DNA from: Akanthomyces muscarius
Lineage: Eukaryota > Ascomycota > Sordariomycetes > Hypocreales > Cordycipitaceae
DNA: 64,000 nucleotides
Direction of reading: 5' to 3'
Assembly: GCF_028009165.1 (NCBI RefSeq)
Contig: NC_079243.1
Coordinates: 2,976,001 to 3,040,000 of the forward strand
Both the position numbers and the translations under genes were made by a program. The notes under the pieces are model-generated. The model had not been told where the DNA came from and made no database searches. It saw only the letters and a list, made by a program, of their open reading frames with translations. Positions 21,969 to 32,946 of this stretch are shown in pieces. How positions within the stretch are numbered: the stretch's first letter is position 1; each line of letters starts with the position of its first letter.

Positions 21969-22403
21969 ATGCATGTACTGCGGCTCTTTGTTACAGTCCT
22001 GTTTGGGCAGGCACTTGCTGGCATAGTCCCAGACACATCGAACCTCGAAAAGCGGTGCACCGGAGTCGGCTTTTCATGCAAAAACGGCCAGCCATGTTGT
22101 GCTGGTTCAGCCTGTAGCTGGCCATCGTCCTATTGCACTTCTTTCGGTAGTGCAGGCCAACCTTGCGGCAATTCTGTCCCATGTCAGCCAGGCCTCGGCT
22201 GCAGCGTTCCAGGGTACCTCTGCACTCCTTACGGAAAGGCAGGTGCGCCTTGCGGTAATGCTGTCCCTTGTGAGCCCGGTCTTGGCTGCAGTACTCCAGG
22301 CAGTCGATGCACTCCATTTGGCACGAAAGGCCAATACTGCGGAAATGGCGTGCCATGCGTGGCAGGGCTGAGCTGTACATACCCGGGTTATGTCTGTGGG
22401 TAG
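21969..22403 (+). CDS. Secreted Kex2-processed cysteine-repeat protein
   Basis: A 144-residue protein: signal peptide (MHVLRLFVTVLFGQALAG), a short propeptide ending LEKR (a Kex2 dibasic site) immediately before the first cysteine, then four related modules of about 28 residues. The repeat runs C-x-P/S-x-G-x2-G-x-x-CGN-x-VPC-x-x-GLGC-x-x-PG-x-x-C, e.g. GAPCGNAVPCEPGLGCSTPG. About 24 cysteines in 115 residues imply a fully disulphide-bonded, protease-resistant fold. I do not recognise a named family. Secretion, Kex2 processing and tandem Cys modules fit an effector, antimicrobial or wall-associated role; this is inference. The gene has no intron. Confidence 0.8.
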   Translation: MHVLRLFVTVLFGQALAGIVPDTSNLEKRCTGVGFSCKNGQPCCAGSACSWPSSYCTSFGSAGQPCGNSVPCQPGLGCSVPGYLCTPYGKAGAPCGNAVPCEPGLGCSTPGSRCTPFGTKGQYCGNGVPCVAGLSCTYPGYVCG

Positions 22404-23073
22404 GACCAACTATTTCTGATGCGGCTCTTCATGGTCGGTGTGGACAGTGGCGATAATAGCGGAACATGCACGGTTATGGTGTTGAGGTCACGGAGCATGT
22501 GGTGCACTCACTATGTAGAGAGAAAGAATTGATTAATTGAGCGACTCCTATCGTACGGCACAGTGGCCGCTAAAACCACTGAGAAGCCAGGTGCCAGCCG
22601 GTGGCTGTGGGCCAGAGGTGGCTGACGCAGCCGAATTGCCCACACGGCCTACCTCTCAGCATAGTTATGGCCTTCTCTGAAGCGACCCCGCTGCCATATT
22701 GTTCCTAGCATAGTATCGCTAGCGGAGAGCCTGCTGCCTTGCTTGTGGCCTGAGTTCGACCCTTTAAGCTTGAAGGCACGGATGGATGGATGTGCATAAC
22801 GATGCAGGCTTTGGTATTGCGCTGTGACGAGTGCAGCTATAAATTGTTGATATTATTTTGACGGATTCCCTGCCGTTGACAATAGCCCAGCCAAACGCAA
22901 AGTTGCCCAAACGGCCCTGCTTTCGACGCCCTTCGATATGAATAAAATGCGTTTGCTAGCGCGACAGTACCGGACACGCTCCTTCCAGTCGACCAGTATT
23001 CATCTTCGCCTGCAAGATTAACCCCCATCCCCGTCGCTTCTGTAATAATGGTACACGACGATCATGCCCTTTA
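22404..23073. other. Convergent intergenic spacer
   Basis: Ordinary composition, no gene seen. Confidence 0.4.
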
Positions 23074-23460
23074 TTATAGTGTAAATTCATCAATCGCCTT
23101 GGAAAGCTCCCAAACGTTTTCATATCGGCCGTCGGCGTCCCTCTCTGCCATAAACATCAGCTCCATGTTCTGCTCCTCGCCTTCTCCCATAATCATAGAG
23201 ACCGTGCACCGGACGGCGATCTTGTTTCCCTCCTGCACAAGAAAGTTGACATTCAGAGCCCACTTGCGGCAGATGGTGCGGAACAGCGTTACTTTTGCGA
23301 CCGCTGCCTCAAAGTCGGTGCGTCCACCACCCGCCGAGAATCGCAGGTAGTTGGGGCTCATGGTTTGTTCGCAGTACGCCCGGGAGTCTTCCGGATCCCC
23401 AAGAAAGGCACCGTCAAGCCACTGCTTGAATTCCTCGGCTGTAATGTTGGATTGAGACAT
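23074..23460 (-). CDS. NTF2-like / SnoaL-like protein
   Basis: A 128-residue intronless protein with the size and rhythm of an NTF2-like cone: an N-terminal helix (ITAEEFKQWLDGAF), a loop, a second helix (FEAAVAKVTLFRTICRKWAL), then alternating strands (VNFLVQEGNKIAVRCTVSM, NMELMFMAERDADGRYENVW) and a terminal helix (ELSKAIDEFTL). Members act as small-molecule isomerases, cyclases or binding scaffolds. No catalytic residue set can be assigned. No signal peptide, so probably cytosolic. It stands alone, with no biosynthetic partners nearby. Confidence 0.7.
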   Translation of the reverse strand: MSQSNITAEEFKQWLDGAFLGDPEDSRAYCEQTMSPNYLRFSAGGGRTDFEAAVAKVTLFRTICRKWALNVNFLVQEGNKIAVRCTVSMIMGEGEEQNMELMFMAERDADGRYENVWELSKAIDEFTL

Positions 23461-23778
23461 TTGTTTGTATCTTGAGTTACTGATGATGTAAGAATTAATT
23501 TAGGATCAAGGCGATGCGTGCGGAGACATACTCACAATTGGTATTTATTAGTGGTTGGCGCTCAAGATAGGAGGCAGCATAAACTACACTACCCTGGAAA
23601 TAAAACCAAGTATCCCTATAGTTTGTTACGGCTAGCAGTATATTTGAATACTACCTGTTGTCACTTATTTACAGTGTCCTACCTAGTGCTTCAGGTACCC
23701 GCCAACGTCTTAGCGTGGTCTTTACATAGTGCAAGGGCCTAAAGACAGCCATTTTAATCGAATTCTACTACCTAAAAT
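23461..23778. other. Short intergenic spacer
   Basis: No gene seen. Confidence 0.4.
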
Positions 23779-24830
23779 TCATTCTTCATCTGAGTTGAGG
23801 AAAGCGGCCAGTGCATCTTCTGAAAGCTCAGGCTCCGGCGTAAACAGTTTTGCAGGAACTTTACCATCTTGATCCCAAGCTACACTATCATCCAGTATCG
23901 TACCGGTGACGACATCTGGAGCCCGAGTTTCAATCGATGGAAGAGAGTGGGTCAGTATCCTTAGCATCTTAGGCATATTCATCCGTGGCAGGAGGTGCTC
24001 GGCCTGTTCCTGCAGCTCTGTTTTCAGTTGAAGTGTGCTGCCGCCAGAGCCACACCGTTTAGAGTGAGTGGCCGATGTCTGCCAGGTGAGGTTGGTGGCC
24101 AGGCTCAGGTTGATGACGACTTTACTCAAATGCAGCTTGTAATTTTGGCTCCAAGGCTTCAGTGCATCGGGGCAAATAGTGCGGGTCCGTAGTTGAAGGG
24201 CTTGAAGGCGACCTAGAAGAGCTCCAATAGTAGAACAGATATGACAACTAGCTTCTGAAGAGTCGGGGGGGTCCAAAAAGTTGACTGTTAGATCCAGCAG
24301 GAGAACAGAGAGGTTGTCTACCGAGAGGAGCAACAGTGGAAGATAGTCTCCGTGGTTGCTTTGGGGACCTGACCGGGGAAAGCCATGGGCACGGATACAA
24401 ATGGAACGAAGCTTAGGAGATTTGTTCGCCAGTAGACCAAGTTGAGCCAGGTAATTTTGCAATTTTTTACTATGAGCCACGGCGTCTTGCTGAGATGAGT
24501 CGCGTAGGGCACCGCTCGTATTTTGGTAACTTGACGTGCGTCCACCCGTTTGGGTAGAGAGAGCCAGGGAGCGTGGAAAACCTCCTCCCAGATGGAGGCT
24601 CGGGATTTACAGTTGTTTCTTATTGTATCTAGCCGTGCGGGAATTTCGATGCTGAATAGTCGCGCCAGGCTTTCGTCGGAGAGCGTTACTCGCCTCTGGC
24701 ATTCCGGAAGCGCGAATGCGTACCACTGTTTGCAGATAGTTAGGCGGTTCAAGTCCTGGCGGAAGAACAACGAGCCGATCTGCTCGAAGATTGACCGCAA
24801 GGCTTCGGGAGGCAGTTGCAGCAGCGACAT
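23779..24830 (-). CDS. F-box-like protein
   Basis: Two exons, 24546-24830 and 23779-24489, split by a 56-bp phase-0 intron (GTGGAC...TCTCAG; the donor is weak, so the junction is provisional). The product is about 331 residues. The N-terminus is F-box-like: LQLPPEALRSIFEQIG, then RLTICKQWYAFALP. The remainder is leucine-rich with strands such as LRSICIRAHGFP and LSVLLLDLTVNFLDPP, and the C-terminus is acidic (ELSEDALAAFLNSDEE). F-box proteins dock substrates to SCF ubiquitin ligases through Skp1. It is divergent with the Zn2Cys6 gene at 25009, with only about 180 bp between starts. Confidence 0.65.
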
Positions 24831-25008
24831 GTCGATGAGTGAAGCACCAGTATTGTCGTGTTGTGAGGTTGTGGTGCAGCGTGAGGAGCCTGCATGTTCA
24901 GACGCACGTGCCCCCCCACCTTGCTTCAGTTGCTCACGCCCCCATCAAGCTCCTGAACTTTGGCATCATATTTCGGGCAACGCTTTTCCTGATATCCTCC
25001 TAGTAATA

Positions 25009-25707
25009 ATGGCCTACAACGTCTTTTCAGTAGACCCTCAGGCAACAGTCGATGATCAGATCGAACAGGAACCAGGACGACGAAAGAAGCTATGGAGTGC
25101 CAGAGTTCGCACAGGCTGCCTTACCTGCCGGTTGGTAAAACCGTCCCCGATTACCCCAGTGTTGTGGTTTCCCATAGTCTCCCGTGCTTTCTAACTCGCC
25201 ATTCTCGCACTTGGCTGGCCGCTATAGTGTCCGACATATCAAATGCGACGAAAGAAAGCCCGTCTGCGGGAGATGCGTCGTCAGCAACAAGTCGTGCGAT
25301 TACCCGCAGGTATGTCGCGGGGCACTCGCTACATCAGTCACCGCCTCAGTCAGCTTCGACTGCACTCAGCACCGCGCCGCTCCGACAGGCAGAGCTTCCA
25401 CAAGCGGATATTATGGAGGCTATACGGTACTGTAAGGCTCTCCAATAATGCCCCCTTTTTTTCTTGCCGGGTGCCTGATTGCCCTCTGCTAATATTGCCC
25501 TATGGCTTAGACTACAAGGTCTTCTTTCCTAGGTACATTGGGCATCTAGTTACTCTTTCGTGCACCAACGTAGTGCGGATTGCAGACAAAATTCAAGCTA
25601 TTTGCACACCTATTGTCGCATTGCAGCCGCCCCTAACCCGTAGAAAAGTACGGCGGCGGCGGGGTGGCTACATAAAACCGCGTACTGAGCGGGAAACGCA
25701 CGAATAA
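25009..25707 (+). CDS. Short Zn2Cys6 transcription factor, probably truncated
   Basis: The DNA-binding cluster is clear after removing a 97-bp intron (25131-25227): TGCLTCRVRHIKCDERKPVC followed by GRCVVSNKSCDYP, i.e. six cysteines in the canonical CX2CX6CX5-6CX2CX6C spacing. A second, very short intron (25310-25349, 40 bp, GTATGT donor) leads into ELPQADIMEAIRY, and a third (GTAAGG at about 25434 to TAG near 25510) into YYKVFFPRYIGHL, the usual start of the regulatory region in this class. The frame then ends at 25707 after a basic tail (RRKVRRRRGGYIKPR). Normal members are 400-600 residues, so most of the regulatory region is missing or hidden in the decayed stretch to about 26330. Introns 2 and 3 are less certain than the first. 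Confidence 0.6.
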
Positions 25708-26403
25708 AACCGTATGAGTAACTTCATCTTTAACAGAAAGGACCTCGGCATTTGCCTTGCAGAATAGGAAAACCCTGTCAAACTGACAGGGGAAAACCTG
25801 TTCCAAGGTCTATACTAAAACTGTACATCTCTAGTTCTAGTCGGTCATCTAGTAGATGCAGCGGATAGAACTGACTTGGTCCCCCTCGTCAATCTGCGGA
25901 TTGCTTTCCGCAACGACATCCAGCATGTTTTGGCAACCGAGGCCCCTGCGCGAATGTCAGTGTTTGGCCACGGCAAATTTTTAGCACATGAGTTCTTACT
26001 GAAAGATTTCGCATTGAGCACCATCCGCGACTTGCAATGATTGGACGTTGTACCTGCTAATCTGCCATTAGATTTTGAACTGATTCTGTTCTGGCGTGGA
26101 ATGGCTTACAAAGGTGGAACGAGGGTTCTGCAACGCGGACTCGTGAGAATGGATAGGCTGTTGCCTTCAAAATTAAATTGGTTGGACATTGTGCGACATC
26201 AGCCAGCCGCAGTAGTCATCCTGCTAAGATCCGAGACCCGGCACGGCAAAACGGGAATTCAATGGTCTCCTGGCAGGTGCGATGCCCGGCTCAAGTGCGG
26301 TGGCGCTTCACCGTGGCTTAATCAATAGTTGACGGCGATCTCGGGTACAGGATATTACAGCAGTGCAAAAAAACCGGTGAGACAGCAAGTTGCAAGACAT
26401 TGC
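25708..26403. other. Possible decayed remainder of the Zn2Cys6 gene
   Basis: Short plus-strand frames such as the one reading NLRIAFRNDIQHVLATEA (about 25885-25940) and NLPLDFELILFWRGMAY (about 26059-26110) follow one another with stops between. They could be exons or remains of the regulator upstream. I cannot join them into a convincing protein. Confidence 0.25.
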
Positions 26404-26513
26404 TGAACGAAGACACAGCTGAGCGAAGACACAGCTGAGCGAAGACACAGCTGAGCGAAGACACAGCTGAGCGAAGACACAGCTGAGCGAAGACACAGCT
26501 GAGCGAAGACACG
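26404..26513 (+). repeat. 16-bp minisatellite, about 7 copies
   Basis: Unit ACACAGCTGAGCGAAG repeated nearly perfectly. Because 16 is not a multiple of 3, all three minus-strand frames read the same residue cycle and stay open, which makes three overlapping artefactual frames. Confidence 0.9.
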
Positions 26514-27416
26514 GAAGAAGCCAATGGTACCAGAGGAACAGAGACATGTGGCGGTCATCTGGAGCTTTCCTCACGGCCTACCAGAGATGTCCAACCACAA
26601 AGAAAGAGACTGCATCGTTGATGCCGCACTGAATTCTTGACGAATTTTTTTTTGAAAGTGAAGAGGACTGAAAAGACGTGCTTTTGGCAGGCAACAGTAG
26701 TGAGCTCGTCGGGCGCATGAGCTGCGATATGCGACGGTGGTAGACTAGCTTTTCGATGGCTCGGGTACTTACCCAGACATCAATGCCTTGTAAACTGTAT
26801 TGTAGAGGTAAGTTGGGCGGCACGAAGTTTGCTTTTCTGATGGCATCAAGGATGGGTTATCATTTTACAAAGATGACCAGAACTGGTAACACACTCCGCA
26901 GACTACTGGCATGGTGGTCCTTCAAGCAGTAAGTTAAGAAGCAGGAAGCATGTGCCTTGACGTCCGACCGACCTGTGGTTGGGATGCACTGGGATGTCGA
27001 GGTAGCGTAAGAGGCAATGCCTGCAAGTCTCACTGTAGGCTGCACGGCACCAATCAGAGAAATGCCGACTGAAACGATGCGACGACTGCGTCGTAAAAGC
27101 ACCGGTGACTTGTCCCAGACTTACATGAAATGGGTAAGTTAGTATGCAATTTGCCTACGGGCATGGGTTCGGCCAGTCGGGTCCCTGGCGCTTCCCGCGG
27201 CTCTACCCACTTGGCTGAACTCAATTGTCAGGCATACTTAAGGGCCATGCCTCCAGGCTGCGGTTTTTACCTTGATGCGCCAGATACACAAGTACAGTCT
27301 CGCACGGCATTGAGCTCTGTTGGCCTGAATAAGTGCTTTCTTTTCGCCGCAGCGCCCTACAAACGCCCCAAAAGCCTCCCTCTCGAACCGTCTCAGCTAC
27401 CACCTGACGCTACACC
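26514..27416. other. Intergenic stretch
   Basis: No gene recognised. The right end is the promoter of the secreted gene at 27417. Confidence 0.4.
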
Positions 27417-27848
27417 ATGAAGACTTTTGCAGTTACACTCGTTGCTGTTGCCAGCCTGGCAGCCGGAGCCTACGCGGCGCAAGACGTGGAAGAGGCCGCA
27501 GCGGAGGGCTGCACGACCAGAAATGTGTGCAACTACGTAAAGGACCTGCAGCAAACCGTGAACGACATGTATGATGAGCTTGATGAGGCTTTTGCGCTCA
27601 TCAAAGAGCTCCAAGATGGGCAAAAGGGACCCAAGAGCAGCTGTGCGTCAAAATGTCACAAAGCCAGCGTCGACTGCAAAAGGAAATGCCAGTATGATGC
27701 CAATGGAGGAAAGATGCTGAGGCTGACCACGGTAAGGAACAATCGCACGCATATATCGCGACTTCAATAGGCCGTCAACTTACTCCTCAAACAGACTTGC
27801 CATGACAAGTGCAACAGCGCCAGCAAGAATTGTGCTGCAAGCTGCTAA
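27417..27848 (+). CDS. Small secreted protein with paired CxxxC motifs
   Basis: Two exons, 27417-27731 and 27795-27848 (63-bp intron, GTAAGG...ACAG), giving about 122 residues. Signal peptide MKTFAVTLVAVASLAAGAYA. A short Cys pair (CTTRNVC) is followed by a helical, coiled-coil-like segment (LQQTVNDMYDELDEAFALIK). Then come two copies of C-x3-C-x6-C-x3-C: CASKCHKASVDCKRKC and, only after splicing, CHDKCNSASKNCAASC. The match between copies validates the intron. Paired CxxxC spacing is the hallmark of helical hairpins such as alpha-hairpinins, so each copy may form a two-helix disulphide hairpin. No named fungal family is recognised. Confidence 0.75.
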
Positions 27849-27928
27849 GGGGGTGGATCGATCCGAGTGGCTTCCTTGGCGAACAGTTGCCATGAGCAGC
27901 TGTCGAGAATCAAGCTGTGGAAATTCCT

Positions 27929-27966
<38 letters not shown>

Positions 27967-28581
27967 CGGTTCGACAGCCAAGTACTAAAGATTGCATTGC
28001 ACGCGGCCTTGACGAGAGGCCAGCACTACCGCTGTCAAATACATGAGGTCATGAATACATCTGGTTACAACAAATGGATATACGTAATACTTTTTCGCTG
28101 AAGATTTTGATCTATTTTGTTTATTTTCTCTTTTGTTCATTTTCCTCATTACTGCTACTCTGCGTCACTTCTCTCATTTATTTGACCTTTTTCTTCTTCT
28201 CATTTTCGGTTTTATACAACAGCCAACAGCCAGCCACTTACACCGAACTGGAGCGGGTTGCCCAACTAATATCCGAAGCGCATGGGCTAAGATGCACGCC
28301 ACATCACAGTGTCCCGATGCCCCATGTTCTTCATCTACTCCGGGGGTTATATCCCAGGCTTCTTGTCATATTTTTCCTGGATCGAGGTATTAAACCCGGC
28401 CAAATTGGGCTGCAAAGCAGCTGCCCTGTGGTGCCTGAACGGCCGGAAATGTGTAGCCCCACACCAGCTTCAAAAAGTTGCAAATGAAGTGACCCCCTCT
28501 TCAGAGTTTACAACTCTCCTCCCGAGACAGACAGAGCTTCCAGAGAGTGCCAATTACGTGCTCATCGCCTGAACTGCTGCC
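27849..28581. other. Intergenic with long poly-T tract
   Basis: Carries 35 consecutive T at 27932-27966 and a T/C-rich stretch to about 28220 upstream of the aldehyde dehydrogenase gene. No gene seen. Confidence 0.5.
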
Positions 28582-30461
28582 ATGGAGGCATACAACGGTC
28601 GCGTGCTGTCGCTCTTGCGCAGCGCCAGCGACTTTGTGCACCCCTACATCGAACAGGTCCCGTACGTCCAACTCATGGCGTCCCTGGTGGGATCTCACTT
28701 CCCGCGCACAATCTAACATTCACAAGAAAACCCGTGCTTCAAGGCAGCGTCGCCGTCATCGTCATTCTCTTGTCCATTGTCTTCTTCCGCGCCGCCCAAG
28801 CCTCTGCCGCCAGCCGTCCCCGTCGCTACACCGTCGACCCCCCGACACCAGACACCTCCTCCTCGACGAAGCCCGCGGCCGTCAACTCCTCCCTCATTGC
28901 CTGCTACGCGCCCGCGACCGGCCAATTCCTCGGAAACGTGCCCGCGGCGTCCACCACCGACATTGACGCCGCCATCGCCGCCGCGGCCGCCGCCCAGCGC
29001 GCATGGAGCACGACCACGTTTGCGCAGCGCAAGGCGGTGCTGCGCACCATGCTGCAGCACGTCCTCGACAACGCCGAGCAGATATGCCGCGTCGCCGGCC
29101 TCGATAGCGGCAAGACGCTCGTCGACGCGCAGCTGGGCGAGATCATGGTCACGGCGGAGCGGCTCCAGTGGACGCTGCTCCACGGCGAGCAGGCCTTGCG
29201 GCCGGAGCGCCGCCCGACGAACCTGCTCATGATGTACAAGCGCAACACGGTGCGGTACGAGCCCATGGGCGTCGTCGCCGCGCTCGTCAGCTGGAACTAC
29301 CCCTTCCACAACATGCTCGGCCCCGTCATCAGCGGCCTCTTTGCCGGCAACGGCGTCGTCGTCAAGGTCTCGGAGCAGACGGCCTGGTCGAGCGCGTACT
29401 TTGCCGACATTGCCAGGGGCGCGCTGGCCGCGCACGGCTTCGAAACCGACCTGGTGCAGACGTTTGCGTGCTGGCCCAAGCAGGCCGAGTTCCTGACGTC
29501 GCACACCGGCATCTCGCACATCACCTTTATCGGCAGCCAGTCGGTCGCGCATCACGTAGCTGCCTCGGCGGCCAAGACCCTGACGCCCGTCGTGGCGGAG
29601 CTCGGTGGCAAGGACCCCTTTGTCATCCTGGACTCAGCGGAAAAGGACCTCCCTCGCATCGCCGAAGTGGTCCTCCGCGGCACGTTCCAGGCCGCTGGGC
29701 AAAACTGCATCGGCATCGAGCGCGTGATTGCGTCGGGCAGGGTATACGACAAGCTGGTCGCCATGCTGGAGCCTCGCGTCAAGGCCATGCGTCTGGGTCC
29801 CGACGCCGACATGGGCGCCATGATCTCGTCTGCCTCGTTTGATCGTCTCGAGTGCCTCGTCCAGGCGGCCGTCGCCCAGGGAGCGCGTCTGCTGGCCGGT
29901 GGCAAGCGCTACGCGCACCCCGACTACCCCGACGCCACGTACTTTGAGCCCACGATGCTGGCCGACGTGACGCCCGACATGGGCATCGCCCGCCAAGAGT
30001 GTTTTGCGCCCGTCCTCACGCTCATGCGCGCCGAGGCGTCCACGGCCGACGCCATGCTCGCCGTCGCCAACGCCCCCAACTTTGGCCTCGGCGCGTCGGT
30101 GCATGGCTCCGAGCGCGATCCCGCCATGGAGCCCATCGTCCGCGGTCTCAAGGCGGGCATGGTTGCTGTCAACGACTTTGCCGTCTACTACGCCGTGCAG
30201 CTGCCCTTTGGTGGCGTTCGTGGGTCTGGATACGGTCGCTTCGCTGGCCAGGAGGGTTTGCGCGGCCTGTGTAATATCAAGAGTGTCTGCGAAGACAGAT
30301 TCGGCTGGCTGGGCATCCGGACGGGTATCCCGCCGCCGATGCAGTACCCCGTGCCGAACCAGAAGAATAGTTGGCGATTTGCGCATGGTGTTGTGGAATT
30401 GGGCTACGGCGCAGGCCCACGGAAGGTCAAGGGTCTGATGGGCATTCTGAAAAACATGTAA
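28582..30461 (+). CDS. MSC7: MSC7-like membrane-anchored aldehyde dehydrogenase
   Basis: Two exons, 28582-28661 and 28727-30461 (65-bp intron, GTACGT...ACAAG), 604 residues. A transmembrane helix follows the intron (VAVIVILLSIVFF), then a linker and a full aldehyde dehydrogenase fold. Visible motifs are WNYPFHNMLGPVISGLFAGN (cofactor region), ELGGKDPFVILDSA with the general-base Glu, GQNCIGIER with the catalytic Cys, and LPFGGVRGSGYGRFAG near the end. The C-terminal PPPMQYPVPNQ...WRF and LKNM match the MSC7 group. In yeast MSC7 is an ER-linked ALDH-like protein that affects meiotic sister-chromatid recombination; its substrate is unknown. The exon 1 boundary is fixed by frame and donor quality. 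Confidence 0.9.
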
Positions 30462-30717
30462 GATACGAGGTGAAAAGCATACGCAATGATGAAATTGCTT
30501 GTATCATACAATAATTATTTAATAAATCTTTACAGTCACGAAAAAGCTACAGGAACTGAAGCTCCAATACGTGGTGTTGCATTTCGCTCAACTACCTATC
30601 AAACTTGTCGTCAAATTTCTTAATTTCAGCTAACATCTCGAGACTTCTCTCGTCTCCCATGGTGAACACTGTAAAACCTGTGAAAACAGCACAGGCTCAT
30701 TGCCAGCCTGTGCGCCA

Positions 30718-32946
30718 TTACCAAACCTGTGCTGCAGGGACAGGAGCGTCCCAAGCCTGAGTAGGAGGGCCTCCCCAGGATGGAGCTGCAGCCTGCTGAA
30801 CAGGAGGGGCGGGTGCGAGAGCAGCCGACGGTGCAGAGCCCCAGCCATTCGGAGCAGCATTCTGAGGGGCGGGAGCGCCTGGAGCAGGCCCCCAGCCGTT
30901 GGCAGCTGTGACGGGCTTAGAAGGACCCGGTGCAACGCACTGAGGAACTGGTGCCGCCTGAGGAGCTCCCCAACCATTCGCGGCGGCAGCAGGGGCAGCA
31001 GCCTGCGGAACAGGTGCAGCAGGATGGGCTCCCCAACCATTCGCGACGGGAGCTGCGGCAGGAGCTTGTGCCTCTTGACCCCAGCCATTGGAAGTCTCGG
31101 CGGCTTCGTTTGTAGCCTGAGCTTCACCTCCCCAAGCACCACCAGCCTCGTCGGCGTCCTGAGCGCCGGCCTGCATCTCGTTGGGATCATAATCTGATTC
31201 CGTCTCAAACTTGATTGCTTTCCCAGGAACAAGTTCAGGCTTGTATATCTCAAGAAACTCAGGAATGTCCTGGTTTGTTTCCAGGAGGGTGCGTGTCAGG
31301 ACGCTGGCAATTGGCTCATCCCTGTCCGTGAAGAGTGAGGTCGCGACGCCGCGATGTCCGATACGGCCAGTGCGTCCTAAGCCATGTTAGCAAATCAATG
31401 AAAAGACGGCATACAGCATGATTGCAGTAAAGAAACCAGTACATACCAATCCGATGAGTATACTCTTCAATACCTCCATGGTCCATTGAAGGCAGGTCAA
31501 AATTGATCACATGCATAACATTGCGCACATCAATTCCTCGAGCGGTAACTCCAGTAGCGATCAGAATGGGAGCAGTGCCCGCGCGGAATGAACGCATGGC
31601 AGCCTCACGCTCCAGCTGAGTGCGATCACTGTGCATCGACGTGACTGGCAGCTTCATGTTGAACAAGAAATCATCAAGGCAGTCGACCTCCTGTCGACTG
31701 TTGGCAAAAATGATGGTGCGCACGCCATGCATCTCGTTGAGAAGTTGTAGCAAAATGCTGCGCTTCTCGTGAGGCTCAACCTTGACAACGATCTGCTTGA
31801 TGTTTTCCGTTGTGCTACCTGCCCGGCCAACGCGGAATCGAACGTGCGCAGCGGCGAGATGCTCTTTGGCTAAGTCGCGGGCCTCCTTGGGAAAGGTCGC
31901 AGAAAAGAGGCCGTATTTGACGTTGCCCTCATCTTGGTCTAGAGAGATGTTAATTTCCAAGAGCAAGAAAGGAACCAGAACAAGCTTACCTCCGCCGAGC
32001 ATGATACGCTGGATGTCTTCTTGCCAACTCATGTCAAGCATCTCATCGGCCTCGTCGAGGATCAAATACTTTAGGCGCCTGAGGGTCAGAACTCGGGGCT
32101 TGTTAATGAAACTAACGAGTCTTCCTGGAGTGCCGATGAGCACATCGCAGCCGCGGTTGAGCAGATGAACTTGCTCAGCGACGGACGTGCCACCATAGAC
32201 GACACCGGGGCGCAGCATGGTGCGATAGCAGAATTTGCGAGCCTCGTTGAAGATCTGAACGGCCAGCTCACGTGTTGGTGCAACAATGAGGACAAGTGGC
32301 TCGGCCGTCACCTCGTCTCTGCCTTCGCAGAACTTGGCAGGATTGGGTCGAGGCGCGGCCAACTTCTTCGCCTTTCCCATGAGACGGCTCAGGATGGGAA
32401 TCAAGTAGGCGCCAGTTTTGCCAGATCCTATCCAGTTAGTACTAGGCAAATTTGAGGCCAGACATGGACAACAACGTACCAGTTTGAGCAATGCCAATCA
32501 CATCCCGGCCTTGCACAATGGCAGGGATGGTGAACTTCTGAATGGGGGTTGGATGGTCGTAGCCTGCCAGCTTGACATTCTCCAACATGACAGGATGCAA
32601 ACCGGCATCCTTGAAGGAGTTGATGGGATTGATCTTGACAGGGCCTTCCTGTTTGACCTCGATGCTTTCGATGCTTCAAGATGTTAGCAGGTGAAGTAGA
32701 TGGGATGCGTTGTACGAACCGTCGGAAGTCAAGTCCGGTACGCTCATGACGAGTGGCGGGGTCCCCAAAGAGCTCGAGCTCGAGCTGTTCAATCTTGGGA
32801 CCAACGCCGCCATACTCATCATCCCACTGATAAATGGGAGCGCTTCCGTCGTAGGTATCGGAACTCTTGATGCCAATCTGATTGGCATCAGGAGGGGGGG
32901 CCTCCTGACCGGCAGCGAAGTTGGGATGAGACTGAGAGTAGTCCAT
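30718..32946 (-). CDS. DEAD-box ATP-dependent RNA helicase with C-terminal NGWG repeats
   Basis: Five exons on the minus strand: 32720-32946, 32480-32673, 31990-32427, 31447-31938 and 30718-31376; introns are 46-70 bp and all phases agree. Product 669 residues. Motifs in order: Q-motif region (GYDHPTPIQ), I AQTGSGKT (split by an intron), Ia PTRELA, Ib TPGRL, II DEAD, III SAT, IV IIFANS, V ARGIDV, VI HRIGRTGR (split by an intron). The core resembles Ded1/Vasa-type helicases, which unwind RNA or remodel RNPs. The last about 150 residues are Ala/Pro-rich with at least five NGWG-type motifs (ANGWGAPQAAPVPQ). Tryptophan-glycine repeats in disordered tails can bind Argonaute or act in RNP condensates; for this protein that is inference. 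Confidence 0.9.

Noticed and set aside
26308..26574. Three overlapping minus-strand cysteine-rich frames
   Set aside because: They arise from the 16-bp minisatellite, which is open in every frame.
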